Shown piece by piece: positions 34,881 through 45,959 of a stretch of 64,000 bases of DNA. Position numbers and translations under genes: made by a program. Source of the stretch: Aspidiotus rigidus (Eukaryota > Arthropoda > Insecta > Hemiptera > Diaspididae). The notes under the pieces were generated by a model. It did not search any database. It saw only the letters and a program-made list of their open reading frames with translations, and had not been told where the DNA came from. Where the stretch lies: the NCBI GenBank assembly GCA_035079385.1, contig JAVHKY010000071.1, positions 2,482,001 to 2,546,000 of the forward strand, given 5' to 3'. Numbering within the stretch: position 1 is the first letter of the stretch; the number at the start of each line of letters is the position of its first letter.

Positions 34881-34961
34881 TTCGTTTTTATTTTCTGCGG
34901 TTTGCATTTGTTTACTCTCCCTTTAGAGTATTCGTTTTTTCGTTTAAGCGAAAAATTAATT

Positions 34962-36722
34962 TGATTTTTCTAGGAAAAAATTTAGATTAATGTATTGAAA
35001 TCATATTTATTCAAAATAGGTTTTTTACTGATTTTGAGCGTAAAGATGCCACGTGATGGAAGAGACAGTTGCAAGAACTCCCAATAAATATCGTAAATAT
35101 AATCACAAATCCATCGCAGTCATTTCGAGTATTGTACACAATAATCAACTTGAAGCCTAATGCTGAGACTACAAATTTTCAATCATAATCGCTTCAAAGA
35201 TTCACATTATATACCTACGTGCATAATATCATGAACGAGAAATAAGTAGTTAATATAACTGTAAAATCATTTCGTACAGGTTGATACTTCGGCTACAAAT
35301 TGGTGGTTATAGGTTATTTCAACAACCATACGATTTCTCGTTAAATGATAAAGAAGGTGCCTAGGTACCCTTAGGTTACCAGATACTCGTGTACTTTATT
35401 GAAAATATTATTTTCTATTCACAGAAAATATTTTCCATATCAAATCAATTGGTTAACAATTTTTTGGCGAATATCGCGAAAGTTTCCTTGCCGTTCAACT
35501 TATTAATATTTCGTTCGAGTTTATAAAATAAAGAACGCTTATAGCTTTTTGCACGAATATCGGCTCAGCATAAAAGGATAAACACAGGCTGGATGTAGCG
35601 ACACAACGGCTGGCGTTTCTTGTCTAGATAATCGAAACGCTTTTATTTTTTCTTCTTTCTTTGGAGCAGTGTCCGGAATGGTAAACTCACTCTAGATCTC
35701 CGCAGTCGCTGATATATGATTCTCTATATATGCAAGCCATCAGCACAACGTGGGTGATTCGAATTTCAGTGAGGAAGGCGTAATCTGTAATGTAAGATCT
35801 AGCTTAATTCTTATTCCGCAGCAATGTTCGGGTGAATTAATTTTTGGCCAAACGAATGGCAGTTTTATTAGTTTCGCACGTGATATTCGTACTTCTCCAC
35901 CGTTTCAGCACGGACAGTTGAAATATCGACCCTGTTATACGTTCCGTTTCGTTATCATCTGAATTACAAAATGTATTATATTTTCTATATATCGTTGCGA
36001 AAATACCACTTTCAGTTGTTGTTTTCTTTTCTCGAACGGAAGCGCTAATGGAGATGAAAAATGAGGAAATTGAATTTTTCATGTTATATACGTAGCCCTC
36101 CAACGATTTGTTCTTCAATTTGTAATACACAGGGCTGCTTATGAGTTATGGACGAGGTGGAGTTGATACTCCATATTCCAGATAATCCTAAAGATGATAA
36201 AATATTTTTTTCTCTGAATGCGATAGTAATTGTTCGCGTCCAAAAAGTCGAGAAACAAAAAAAAAAGTTTTTTTTACAACAGCCCGCAAATAACTACCTA
36301 ACGAAAAAGTTGTTTACTAAATGTATGAATGGAGTCTGTTATCCCAGCTCCCCCCATATTTGACAAATTTTTTGGGTGTCATTTATCGGCACGTTGAAAT
36401 AGATAGAGGGAACGATCACGATGCGAAAAATAGATTGAACTATGGAAAAATGAAGTCCCGGTGAAATAAGTGTATGAACGTTAAGAAAAAGGGTTCAGCC
36501 AAAAGAAACGTAATTGAACGTTAAACAATGGATTGCACGTTAAAATAATCAATACAACCCTCCAAAAATGTAAATGGCGGTAAGTTCAAAACGATGAAAT
36601 TATTACAAATAAATGATAAAATGTATAGTTAAAATATTTAACATGCACGATGAACAAAACACGAGGAAAAAATTAAATAAAAAAAAGAACAATAACTTCA
36701 TTGGATAATGAGAGCCTTCTTA
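34962..36722. other. Non-coding stretch
   Basis: No gene recognised. Short frames at 35750-36363 overlap on both strands without motifs. Confidence 0.35.
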
Positions 36723-37415
36723 GCTAAAGTAGGGCGCCCGCTTCTGCCCAAGGGGCACTTTCTTCGCTTCGGTAGGAACTGTAACAAGGTGAAGCCGGAT
36801 TCTCATTCCCAATGTGTGTTTGCATTGAGCAGCTTTCATAAAATAGGGGCACGTGCACGTAGACTCAACCCCATCTAAAACTATTTTGTGAACACGGTGG
36901 CGGTGGCGCTCGAAATCAGAAAATGTGTTCCATGTGTTCTGCAGATGTTCGTTGAGGATATCAGGTGTGATAGTTTCATCCCTTGATGTAAAACAGACGT
37001 AGACAACCCTAGTATCGGAGGAGGCGGAGCGTTCATCTTGCAAGACTTTCTTTTTTAACATGGCCCATTGGTACGCTGCAGTCCAATGAGATAAGGATAC
37101 CGAAGGGGTTTTGTGAAACGGAATATAATGATTGCACAGCGGATCCCTTACTAGTGACCACTTAGTCGCAAGCTCTAGGAGACTATTTAAAAACTGACCG
37201 ACTGGAGTACGTTCCCTTATGGTGTGCTCCCGCTTGATAACCGCTAGTGGATTCTTGATAACCGCTAGTGGATTCAATCCCGTTATTGGTTGACGGGAAA
37301 CCCATTGCGTAACCTTCGTACCATAGCCATTGTTTTTTGCCAGCCACTGCGACTGGAAGTAATCAATGCATGCTTTAACGCGACCATCATTCGCTAATAA
37401 TATTATCGCCCATTG
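36723..37415 (-). pseudogene. MULE-type transposase C-terminal part with SWIM zinc finger
   Basis: The frame is open on the minus strand from about 37415 to the stop at 36720. It contains RVKACIDYFQSQWL near the start, a helical middle (LELATKWSLVRDPL), and near the end a SWIM zinc finger CTCPYFMKAAQCKH (CxCx8CxH). SWIM fingers are typical of the C-terminus of MULE transposases. The DDE catalytic core is missing, and a hairpin MITE begins about 130 bp beyond the upstream end. An exact 21-bp tandem duplication encodes NPLAVIKNPLAVIK. It could be the last exon of a gene derived from a transposase, since the frame is intact for ~230 codons. Confidence 0.65.
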
Positions 37416-37547
37416 CCTTCATGCAGTAACGTATTTACTACTGCTTACACTCATTTTTTTTATCTTTATCGAATCATCGTTATGTCTATATATTTTAACG
37501 TTACAAAAAATTGTTCCATCGCGCATCAAATAACGTGCAATATAGTA

Positions 37548-37905
37548 TATTTTGTAATAAGTGGCGAAAATGAACGATATTGGAACGAGCGCAGTGTAGC
37601 CACACGAGCAAAGCGAGTGTGGATAAGCGAGTTCCAATATCGTTTGTTTTCGACACGAATTACAAACAGTACTTTTTATAATACATGTAGTGAAAGAAAC
37701 ACTTAGGCCTACAATTTAAATTGGTTATCATTCAAAAAGAATGTTTACGAATTTTTCAAATGGCACCACTGACTTCATTTTCGCCACGGGTAAAATATTT
37801 TCGCCACTGGTAAAACATTTTCGCCACGGTTCTGATAACGGCATGTTTCGCTACGAAAAACGAACACGATACGCAGCACTTTCGCTTCATGTATTATAAA
37901 AAATA
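37548..37905 (+). mobile_element. Hairpin MITE, copy 2
   Basis: Same ends, palindromic core (CGATATTGGAACGAG) and right half as 10151-10461. It differs by three tandem copies of an ATTTTCGCCAC(G/T)GGTAAAA unit (37779-37830; one in copy 1) and by an inverted, longer hairpin loop. Confidence 0.82.
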
Positions 37906-38702
37906 CATTTTTTCCTGCTTATACTCATTACTATATCGTTGATATTTTATCGTTATTTCTAAACATTTTAACGTGCCGAAAAAGTTTCCCAAAATTTTTT
38001 ATCTATCGTTCGTGCATCATTTGTGCATCTACGTGCTTCCAATTTTGGCGTTTGTATTTCATTCTATGTTATAAAAATTATGACGTCGTGTTTGGAGGGG
38101 ATATCAGGATGACGGCAGCCCCCCCCCCACCCATTGATTTTCGCAAAAAATTTTACCGACTCTTCCTATCGAAATTTATTATTATTTATTATTAATTAAT
38201 TATTTATTTATTTATTTACAATGGAAACTCTTTATAAAGAAACTGAAGGGACCGCCAAAAAAATTCGTTATATAAAAATTCATTATACAGAAATGTTATT
38301 CTTTTTTTTTAATACAGTAAATTTAGATTACAGTACATACGTAATATGCATTACTTAGTTTTCGTTACACAGGTACATACATGTATGTATTTTCTAATAA
38401 TTATCTTGTTGTTTTGCCCGTGCGGTGCAAAACTGTCTTTCGTACAGCATTATGACTACGATTTTCTCATGTTGGCTTGTTCACTCTTGTTCATTGATAC
38501 GCAGAGCATGGTACATTATTGGTACCAAACTCACATCATTGTACGAACATGTACAGTATTCGGTGTTGTAACTCGCGATTATCAAAGAAGGAAGAAGGAA
38601 AATCGGTAAAATAGCACGTTACCATTTTTATTAGGCTCAGGTAATGTCAAAAATATGTGATTTTCCTTTGAAAAGTCGATAAAAAAATTCGTTATAGAGA
38701 GT

Positions 38703-39890
38703 AGGGTGGATCGGGGCAAAAAGTGAACAAAAATCCATTTTTGAATAATTTTTTTACATTTCTATCACTTATTTGGTACAAATGATGTATGAATGGATTC
38801 TTTGAACCTTTTTCTTTGATTTCTGATATTACACAGTTATAATTAAAGCTTTTAATAATGATTTTTTGAGACGAGAATCTGTTCACTAATTACCCAATGA
38901 GATGGGGCAAAAAATGAACCCCATGGGGTAAAAATTGAACGTATATTTTTAATGGTTTTAAACGATCGGTAGGTACATGAATAAAATATAATCTTTAAAA
39001 TGAAAACATGTAGGCTTAGGGCTTAATTCTTAAGTTCATTAAGTTTTTTTGATGAGATTGTAAAGTGCAGCAAACTGCGACCATACTTTGCCGGTGGATG
39101 AAGTTTTTTCAAAACTTGAGAGAAGGAAAATTGTTCAATATCATCGATGTTTGGATAGTGGTAGATGAAACCTTTGAAATCTCGGGAGTCAAAGGGCCGT
39201 ACAAATTTCGCGATGTATTTGTCTTCTTTTTTTTCTTCTATTCGACCAAAAAAATTTTTTCCTCCTCTGTTTTCGGAATAACGAACGACTACCCATTCGC
39301 CGATATTCAAAATTTCGTCTGAAGAAATCTTGATAATTTCCATAGAATGCGCAAATATCAGAAAATCATTGAAGAAGGAACTTACAGATCGCGCACAAGC
39401 ACTGTCGATAACGATTTCACAATGCCACAACATTACAGGAAAATAGTACACGTTCACTTTTTAACCCAAGGTTGTTCTTTTTTTGCCCCTTTGCTGTTCA
39501 TTTTTTACCCCATCTACTTAATTGATTATTACTCTCTATAAATTTGAGATTTCTGTTTGTGTAAAAAGTTTTTAAAAAGCTTTCCAAATTTCCTACAGAA
39601 ATATGTAAAAATATCTCCTATGCATAATTTATGAACGTAATTCTATCCAGCTTTCAATAACAAAAATATTGACACTTTTTCCATAGAAAACGAAGCATTT
39701 TAAATCGTAATTTTTTTCCTTCAGTGTTGCATGTAAACAAGTTCAAAAATTGTTTATTATGTAATGTACTAGTGTTGATTAACACGTTGACAACCAATAT
39801 TCCCACTGAAATTTATTACAAACACTTGTACAGGTAGTTCATTTATTACCCCAAGAAAGTTACAGTTCACTTTTTGCCCTGATACACCCT
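38703..39890. mobile_element. TIR element with subterminal GGGGYAAAAARTGAAC repeats, inner of the pair
   Basis: The 26-bp TIRs are 38703-38728 (AGGGTGGATCGGGGCAAAAA) and 39865-39890 (matching with two differences). The inner half of the TIR recurs at about 38904, 38925, 39452, 39474, 39495 and 39837, direct on the left and inverted on the right. A transposase C-terminus lies inside on the minus strand. Confidence 0.75.
39023..39340 (-). pseudogene. Transposase C-terminal remnant
   Basis: The last ~100 codons of the minus-strand frame (ILNIGEWVVVRYSEN ... FFGRIEEKKEDKYIAKFVRP ... FSFSQVLKKLHPP) resemble the small C-terminal domain found after the DDE domain in many insect transposases, with a pattern like GDWVLVKY...Y.G.I......Y.V.FLR...F..P......V.....L..PP. 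The DDE core itself is not seen, so the superfamily is not fixed. It sits inside the TIR element at 38703-39890. Confidence 0.5.
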
Positions 39891-40659
39891 AAATTGTTCG
39901 TTACAAGGAGAGTTTTTGACATGTAAAATTCATCGAAGGGGGAGGGACCAAGGAAAAATTCGTAAAATAGAGGAATTCGTTATAAAGGAGTTCATTATAA
40001 AAAGTTCCCACTGTATTTATTTATTTATAAGATTTTATTTTCGTTTGCGAACTCCTCCGAAACTACCCGATGGATTTTTTTGTAAATTGATCATATTGTA
40101 GCATTATACGTATCTGTAGATGCGCACCTGCAATTTTTATGAGAATCGGATAAGTAGTCCTCGAGAAATTTTTATTTTTTAAAAAAATTTCTGACGATTA
40201 CGAGTAGCTGAGTAGCTGCTTACTTTACGGCAAGCGGATTTCCCTATTACCCTTTTATTTGTTTTCTTATCAGTACGTGCATTGTGTTGAAGAACCTTTT
40301 ATACAACAGGTTCATTCTTGATTCATTATTGACGAAGGGTTCATTGAATTCCTTTTATTTCGATGATATTTTATTCATTTTTCGTACTTGGAAATTTAGT
40401 ACCTTTGTATCTCGCTTCGTGTCTCAGGAGATGGGAGCATTATTTTCAATAATTGCTTTTTCTATTTTTTTCTATTTTTATTTTGCTTTATTTTTTTAAA
40501 TTAAAAAGTTTGTTTTTTCTTTCTCTCAAAATAAGAATTTTCCCATTAAGGCCCAATTTTACCGACTTTTCCTATTTTTCATTCGCGGTCACAAACTTTA
40601 TTGGTGATTATAGATGACAATTCTGAACATCATTTCAAATATATTAAATAATGAAAGTT

Positions 40660-41130
40660 GACAGGGAAAGGGAAGGACTACTGGTTGAATTTTTTTCCTC
40701 TGAAACTTTGACGGATTATAGTGTTATGTCTGAAGATGTGCACCTGCAATTGTTTTGAGCATCGGATAAGTAATTCTCCAGAGATATACTTTTGATATTT
40801 TTATGTATTTCATATCTTTGCTGAGGCTGTATTTTATCCCCTTTCGCCTTATTGACGGACTTGAAGAAATTCACGGGTTCATTAAAGGAGTTGAAAGAGG
40901 GGAGGCGGGGAACCTGTTTTATGGGGTCTTACGGTGTTTGAAGTACTGCATATCTGGTTCATTGATTGGGCTAAATCAATTGGTGTATGGAGCGTTGCAT
41001 ATCCAGTTACTTGAAGGGACTACGTTGATTTCCGAGCTACCTAGGTATGTATGATAGAAGTGGGATTTGGGTAAATTTCGACCTCGGAGCTTGGCCGGTC
41101 GGTCGGACGGCGGACTTTTTTCTGGCACAT
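40660..41130. repeat. Repeat block related to the CTCGAGAGTC family
   Basis: It includes AAGTACTGCATATCTGGTTC (shared with 20910-20935), a GGAACCTGTTTTATGGG segment and a diverged TCCGAGCTAC...GTATGATAGAAG unit. GGTCGGACGGCGGACTTTTT closes it, as in the other members. Confidence 0.5.
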
Positions 41131-41160
41131 CCCCCAGTAGAGGGGTAATGTATGTTTTAG

Positions 41161-41377
41161 GACAGTTCTGGATTTCTAAGACAGTTCTGGATTTCTAAGA
41201 CATTTCTGGATTTCTAAGACAGTTCTGGATTTGTAGGGCAGTTCTGGATTTCTAAGACATTTCTGGATTTCTAGGACAGTTCTGGATTTCTAAAACAGTT
41301 CTGGATTTCTAAGACAGTTCTGGATTTTATGGCTTTCTAGGACAGTTGTGGATTTCTAGGACAGTTATGAATTTCTC
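41161..41377. repeat. 19-bp tandem repeat, ~11 copies
   Basis: The unit is GACAGTTCTGGATTTCTAA with point variants (CATTTCTGG, CAGTTGTGG, TTTGTAGGG). Confidence 0.92.
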
Positions 41378-41662
41378 ACTTTTTTACTCATTTTCTTCGA
41401 TCCTCAAGTTCCTATTTATGAGCTAGAAGCTGTCAAATTTTTTACTTTTTCACTCATATTTCAGCACTCTTAATCAATTCACAAAATTACTCAAGTTTCA
41501 TATTCTAGGACAGTTATGGATTCCTGAACGTTTCCTTCAATTTTCAGTGCGCTCAACACTTTTATTTTGCCAAAAAACGTGACCAGATTTTCTTGTTCAA
41601 TTAATTGTTCTCATCCAACTTTTTTCAAGCAACTTTTCTATTTAAAAATTTATTCAATATAA

Positions 41663-41881
41663 ATGGAGGTCTATGAAGGTTCTTTTGTTGGATTAAATGA
41701 ATTTGATTTCAAAAATATTATACCATATTTTAAAGATCCAGTTGCAAGATTAAGACCAAAATATGAAACATTGATGGATCCCTTATCAGATAAAATTCAT
41801 CATTTACCTGAGGATAAAAGAACAAAATATACTAAATTCATTATGAATATTATCGCTCATTTAAGCGCTTTATCGATGTGA
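41663..41881 (+). CDS. Unidentified 72-codon ORF, probably truncated
   Basis: The ORF begins at an ATG in AT-rich DNA and encodes an acidic/basic, non-repetitive peptide (MEVYEGSFVGLNEFDFKNII ... IHHLPEDKRTKYTKFIMNII). Its third positions are strongly A/T, unlike the GC-richer LINE that starts at its 3' end. The final residues come from the LINE junction, so the true protein was probably longer. No family recognised. Confidence 0.3.
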   Translation: MEVYEGSFVGLNEFDFKNIIPYFKDPVARLRPKYETLMDPLSDKIHHLPEDKRTKYTKFIMNIIAHLSALSM

Positions 41882-42950
41882 CGCGTTGGATCGAGTCGGC
41901 TGGACTTGAACTAGCAGCAAGTAAGACGGAGGCCATTTTATTCACGACCCGTCGGAAGTTCAAGCCACCCACCTTTCGCCTGCGAGGTGTGGAAATTGAA
42001 ACCAAGAAGCAAATAAAATACCTGGGCATCTGGTTTGACTCAACGCTGAGCTTCAGGCACCATTTCCTGATGGCAGCGGAAAAGGCGGGCCGGGTAGTTG
42101 GATACCGAAGCCGCCTTATGAGGAACCTGAGAGGACCGAGAGAAGCAAGGAGAAAGATCATGATGAGCACCGCCTTGTCGATCCTCCTATATGGTGCGCC
42201 AGTATGGGCCGACTGCATGAATATACCATACCGAAGAAGAGAGATGGTAAAGATCCAACGAAGAGCTGCGCTGAGGTGTTTTAGTGCCTACCGCACTGTC
42301 TCGACGGAGGCTCTTTGTGTATTAGCACGTTCACCACCAATCGAGCTCCTTGCTGAGGAGAGAGCGGTGGTGTTTGAAGCAAAGAAGAGAACGACGACCA
42401 ACCGAGAAGCTTTACGGGTCAAGCAGGAGGCCAGGCGCTCCTTGCTTGTAAAGTGGAAAGAAAGAATTGCCCAGAGTGAGCTGGGTACATGGACAACCCG
42501 TGTGCTAATACGCGACCTTGATGAGTGGATGAACCGACACCATGGTCAGCTGAACTTTCACCTGACGCAGGTGTTAAGCGGCCATGGCTGCTTCAACAGG
42601 TACCTTCACGAGAAGTTAAGGAAAGTTGAGCAGGCAACGTGTTCGCACTGTAACCAAGGGCGGGATGATGGACCACAACACACCTTATTTGAGTGTGAGG
42701 CGTGGAGGCTCTCCAAGAGATCGGGGTAGATGAAGCGCTCGACCCGAGTAGCCTGGTACCCACCATGCTAGGTTCCGAAGAAGCATGGAACCAGGTGTCT
42801 GCATTTGCGGCCACCATCATGAAGAGGAAGATGGACCAGGAATGGAATAGGCAAATGCAGAACCACGCTATGGCCTACTCAACACCTGTGTACCATCAAC
42901 ATCCAGATCTGCAGGAAGAAGAGGAAGAAGGATACCATTCAGATTGTTAG
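41878..42950 (+). pseudogene. R1-like ORF2 C-terminal part with zinc knuckle
   Basis: The reading starts inside the RT thumb region (WIESAGLELAASKTEAILFT, the conserved 'GL.LA..KTE' block, then KQIKYLGIWFD). It continues through the C-terminal domain with the CCHC motif CSHCNQGRDDGPQHTLFEC at about residues 255-273. The pattern matches R1/TRAS/SART-group elements. The frame breaks at 42720-42729 and continues in another frame (LDPSSLVPTMLGSEEAWNQV...) to 42950. Both catalytic motifs of the RT lie in the missing 5' part. Confidence 0.85.
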
Positions 42951-43378
42951 GACCTTTATAGTTGTTGAAAGAATCTCGCGTTTATATGGTTGCTCCGCGT
43001 CCGCTATTCCGGTGAACTTACTACGGTACGTTCACTGTTCATACGAATATGTCTAACGAGCACCATACAGTGAGATTCACGCAACAACGACTTATTACGC
43101 CTGATGTGATGTGATAGTGTCGTTTTTGTGATGTGAGTGTGTTCTCTAGTGCTGTTCTCTTTGTGCGTGCCAGGGGGGCATCGCAGCTTGGCGGTTGCCA
43201 AAGCAATTTGGCAGTTGCCGAGTAGAAGAGGGGGTTCGCGTAGGAGATTCCTCCTTCACTGAAGTTATACCCGAAAGGGTCGATTCCGGTGTTGGAGGAA
43301 ACAATATTAAATTCATAAGCAACCCACACCTACTCCATTATGGATGACGGGCGGTGCTGCACATGCGACACACAAGCG

Positions 43379-43408
43379 ATCATCATCATCATCATCATCA
43401 TCATCATC
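43379..43408. repeat. (CAT)n tract, probable LINE 3' tail
   Basis: About ten CAT units follow the 3' UTR of the R1-like element. Confidence 0.75.
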
Positions 43409-45959
43409 GTATCTCTCCGTTAATACAGGTAGGTAGCTAACGGGTATTATACAATTGTACGGGTCTATGCCATATTATAATTTTCTCAAGTCTCGTTCTT
43501 CCAAAAATATTTTTTCTAATGCCTTTTGCAGAGTGATCATTTACGTTAATTGAATCGCAACATTATTTGTAGTAGACATCAAATAGAGAAAAGATACCTA
43601 CAAAAGACGTGGGTATTGTACACCTAACACATAATAATGAATTTTTCAATCTTTATCGCTAGCGGCAAGAATTTGAATTTCATCCGTAAAATTTTCAAAG
43701 GTGAATGTTGTTAATGCTCCACAGACATTTGTCCACCGCGCTAGAATCTCCAAGTTTTAATTGAAAACAATTAAATAAAAAAATATTTTTATTGTTGTCA
43801 TAATTATATGGATATTTTTTCATCGGTTTACAACAAAAAAGACACATGGTCAGATAATATCATTTTTTCCATTACATAAGTACAGAAACCATAATGACCG
43901 TTTTGAAACGCTCTTTATTAATGCATTAATATAATTCTTTCTGATTGTAGCACGTAGAACTCCGATGCGAAGGCGTTTAAAAATTTCTTGAATGTACAAA
44001 TACTGGCTGTATATATATGTAACGCGCGTAGGACCACTCACGCAGTCGATTAAAAAAACACAAAGTTTTTCGTGAAAATAGGGATGCGAGAGAGAGTGAA
44101 GGACAAGAAGTGAGACGGTGAGTGCGGAGTATAGAAAATAAAATTTTGACGCCGCTAGGGTTGCGTTCTGTGGGCGGCTAAATGCAACGCAAAATTCAGT
44201 TTTATCCGAACTCCAAATCTTTTAGGATCGTATGTATGTATAAAAACGCTAACTCTTGACACACTTTCTTCTTTGTAGAACCATAAGTGAGTTAACAAAC
44301 CTGTAGCAAGTCAAAGAGCAACAGAGTAGGTATCGTAAAAACTCGTATTTTTTTTGCGTGCGTACCGGTATATACCAAAGCAAATTACTCGCGGGTAATT
44401 GCGGAAGAAAAGGACGAACAATTGTCAGGTAACCTTCATTTTTGCTAAATACTCGTACAGCTTCTATCCTTTTATTAACATCGTTGCACGTATGCTTGCA
44501 TCCAAAATTAATATTATGTATTCGTCGTGTACAAAAATTTTTACGGATACGTGCGAACAAACTAAATTCTCCCCAAAACAATCCTCAGTAATCAAAATTT
44601 TATTTCAAATCATCCAATCTTTGAAATTGGCTGATAAAAATTGCACTTTTCTGAGAACTTTTTTTTTTCAAATTTTATAAGAATTGAAATACGACGATTT
44701 CGAGCAAATTAGGGGCAGAGATGGTTAGGACCGGAAGATTTGATCGAGTTCCCAAACGAAGTTCTTAGGATGGTTTGAAAAACGATTAGTCGAAAAAATA
44801 TATACCCTGTTTTTTTGTGTTTTAAACACAACCCGGAGATAAGTAGAACGGACCATATTTATATTTTTTCTCCTCCCGAAAGAATCGGCTCGCGCTACAA
44901 ACAAACCTAGAAACGAAGCAAAATACTCGTAATTTTTCAAAATTTTCGTTTCAAGTTATTTAAGCTACAGAATATTGTAACTCTCTCACAGAAAAAGGCC
45001 CTTAGAGTTGAGAATATTTTTTATCCTCAAGGAAAAGTGATGTTCGTTGTTTTTTTCTTCATCGGGTATGTTCTGCCACTACACTTTCTTTAAGGATAGT
45101 ACTTTGATTGCAGTTGTTTTCAACAATACGATGTTAAGGGAGTTATTGTGCTTTTGGTTTTGGTCGAAATTGATGAACATTTTAGAATTTCTTTATATTT
45201 TCCGAAAGAATATAAGCGAGCGTACGTAACTTCTCAGGGAGCTCCATCATTCGCTTAATTGGGTCTTGCTCTTCCTTGGGGCTCTATTAGTCTGATGCTC
45301 TGATGTACGTAGATCTCACTATATCATCTTTCACGAACTTCTCGATCTGGTGCAGGATTTCGAAGTACCTATTGACTGCTGCTACGGTAGCTGCGAGTAT
45401 TACAATACTGTGCATCATTAGCAGAATTTAGAATTTTTCGAAGGTTCTTTAATTTCTCTTCTGCATCACATTGCTCTTCGCGTTGATCTTTGTCCATTAT
45501 GTAGTTATCTCCAGACTATCGGAGGTGTCATAAAACCTTTTCAATGAGGAAGAGAGGGACGAAGGAAACAAATTCAACTGATAAGTTTTTTCTACTTTTC
45601 TACCTTTAGTATACTTATTAGATTTCTCGACTAATAAAAATGTTCACACAATCTCAGAAATTCAGAAGGTGCTGAAAAAAAACAAAAATTATTTGCCAAT
45701 TGGCCTCAATCTTCCCAACTGTAAGCCAACAGACCTCACTTTGTAATCGAATCGGAGATAATTGAGCTACTTCAATTGTATCGTAAGTTACACAAGAACA
45801 AACTGGAAATGATGAAGAGAGTGCCATCTGTCTATTCACTTTTTGGAAAAGACGAGAAATGTTGTGTACTCCAAACATACAATTTCCTTCCTTAATATAC
45901 ACCCTCAATAACATTTTATCAGTTGGTAACTTAAAACAGAACTTTTGAATAGCTGCTCT
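43409..45959. other. Non-coding stretch
   Basis: No recognisable gene on either strand. Confidence 0.4.

Larger units (their letters stand above)
34024..34946 (+). mobile_element. Penelope-like element C (PLE-C), internally deleted, with target duplication
   Basis: This 923-bp insertion is flanked by the 15-bp direct repeat AGCGAAAAATTAATT (34009-34023, 34947-34961). The left tip has a 37-bp leader, then a 40-bp segment (34061-34100) that is the exact reverse complement of the right end (34907-34946). Coding sequence then begins abruptly in mid-protein. The same leader and 3' region occur in PLE-D at 54426-56135. Reverse transcriptase is absent, so this copy is non-autonomous. Confidence 0.92.
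38219..40013. mobile_element. pogo/Tigger-type TIR element, outer of a nested pair
   Basis: The ends are imperfect inverted repeats (left CAATGGAAACTCTTTATAAA; the right end read inward is CAGTGGGAACTTTTTATAAT) flanked by TA on both sides. Subterminal AATTCGTTATA words occur on each flank. This end sequence resembles pogo/Tigger terminal repeats. No transposase of its own is readable; the middle holds another TIR element. Confidence 0.65.
41878..43408 (+). mobile_element. R1-like non-LTR retrotransposon, 5'-truncated
   Basis: Only the 3' part of ORF2 is present, followed by ~430 bp of 3' UTR and a (CAT)n tail at 43379-43408. 5' truncation is the usual product of target-primed reverse transcription. 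The base composition shifts sharply at the left edge. Confidence 0.78.

Noticed and set aside
38346..38609. 87-codon hydrophobic ORF as a membrane protein
   Set aside because: It lies in the AT-rich flank of the pogo-like element, has no conserved motif, and hydrophobicity is expected from T-rich DNA.
43379..43408. CAT tract as a CRISPR-like or regulatory array
   Set aside because: It is a plain trinucleotide tract after a LINE 3' UTR in a eukaryotic genome.
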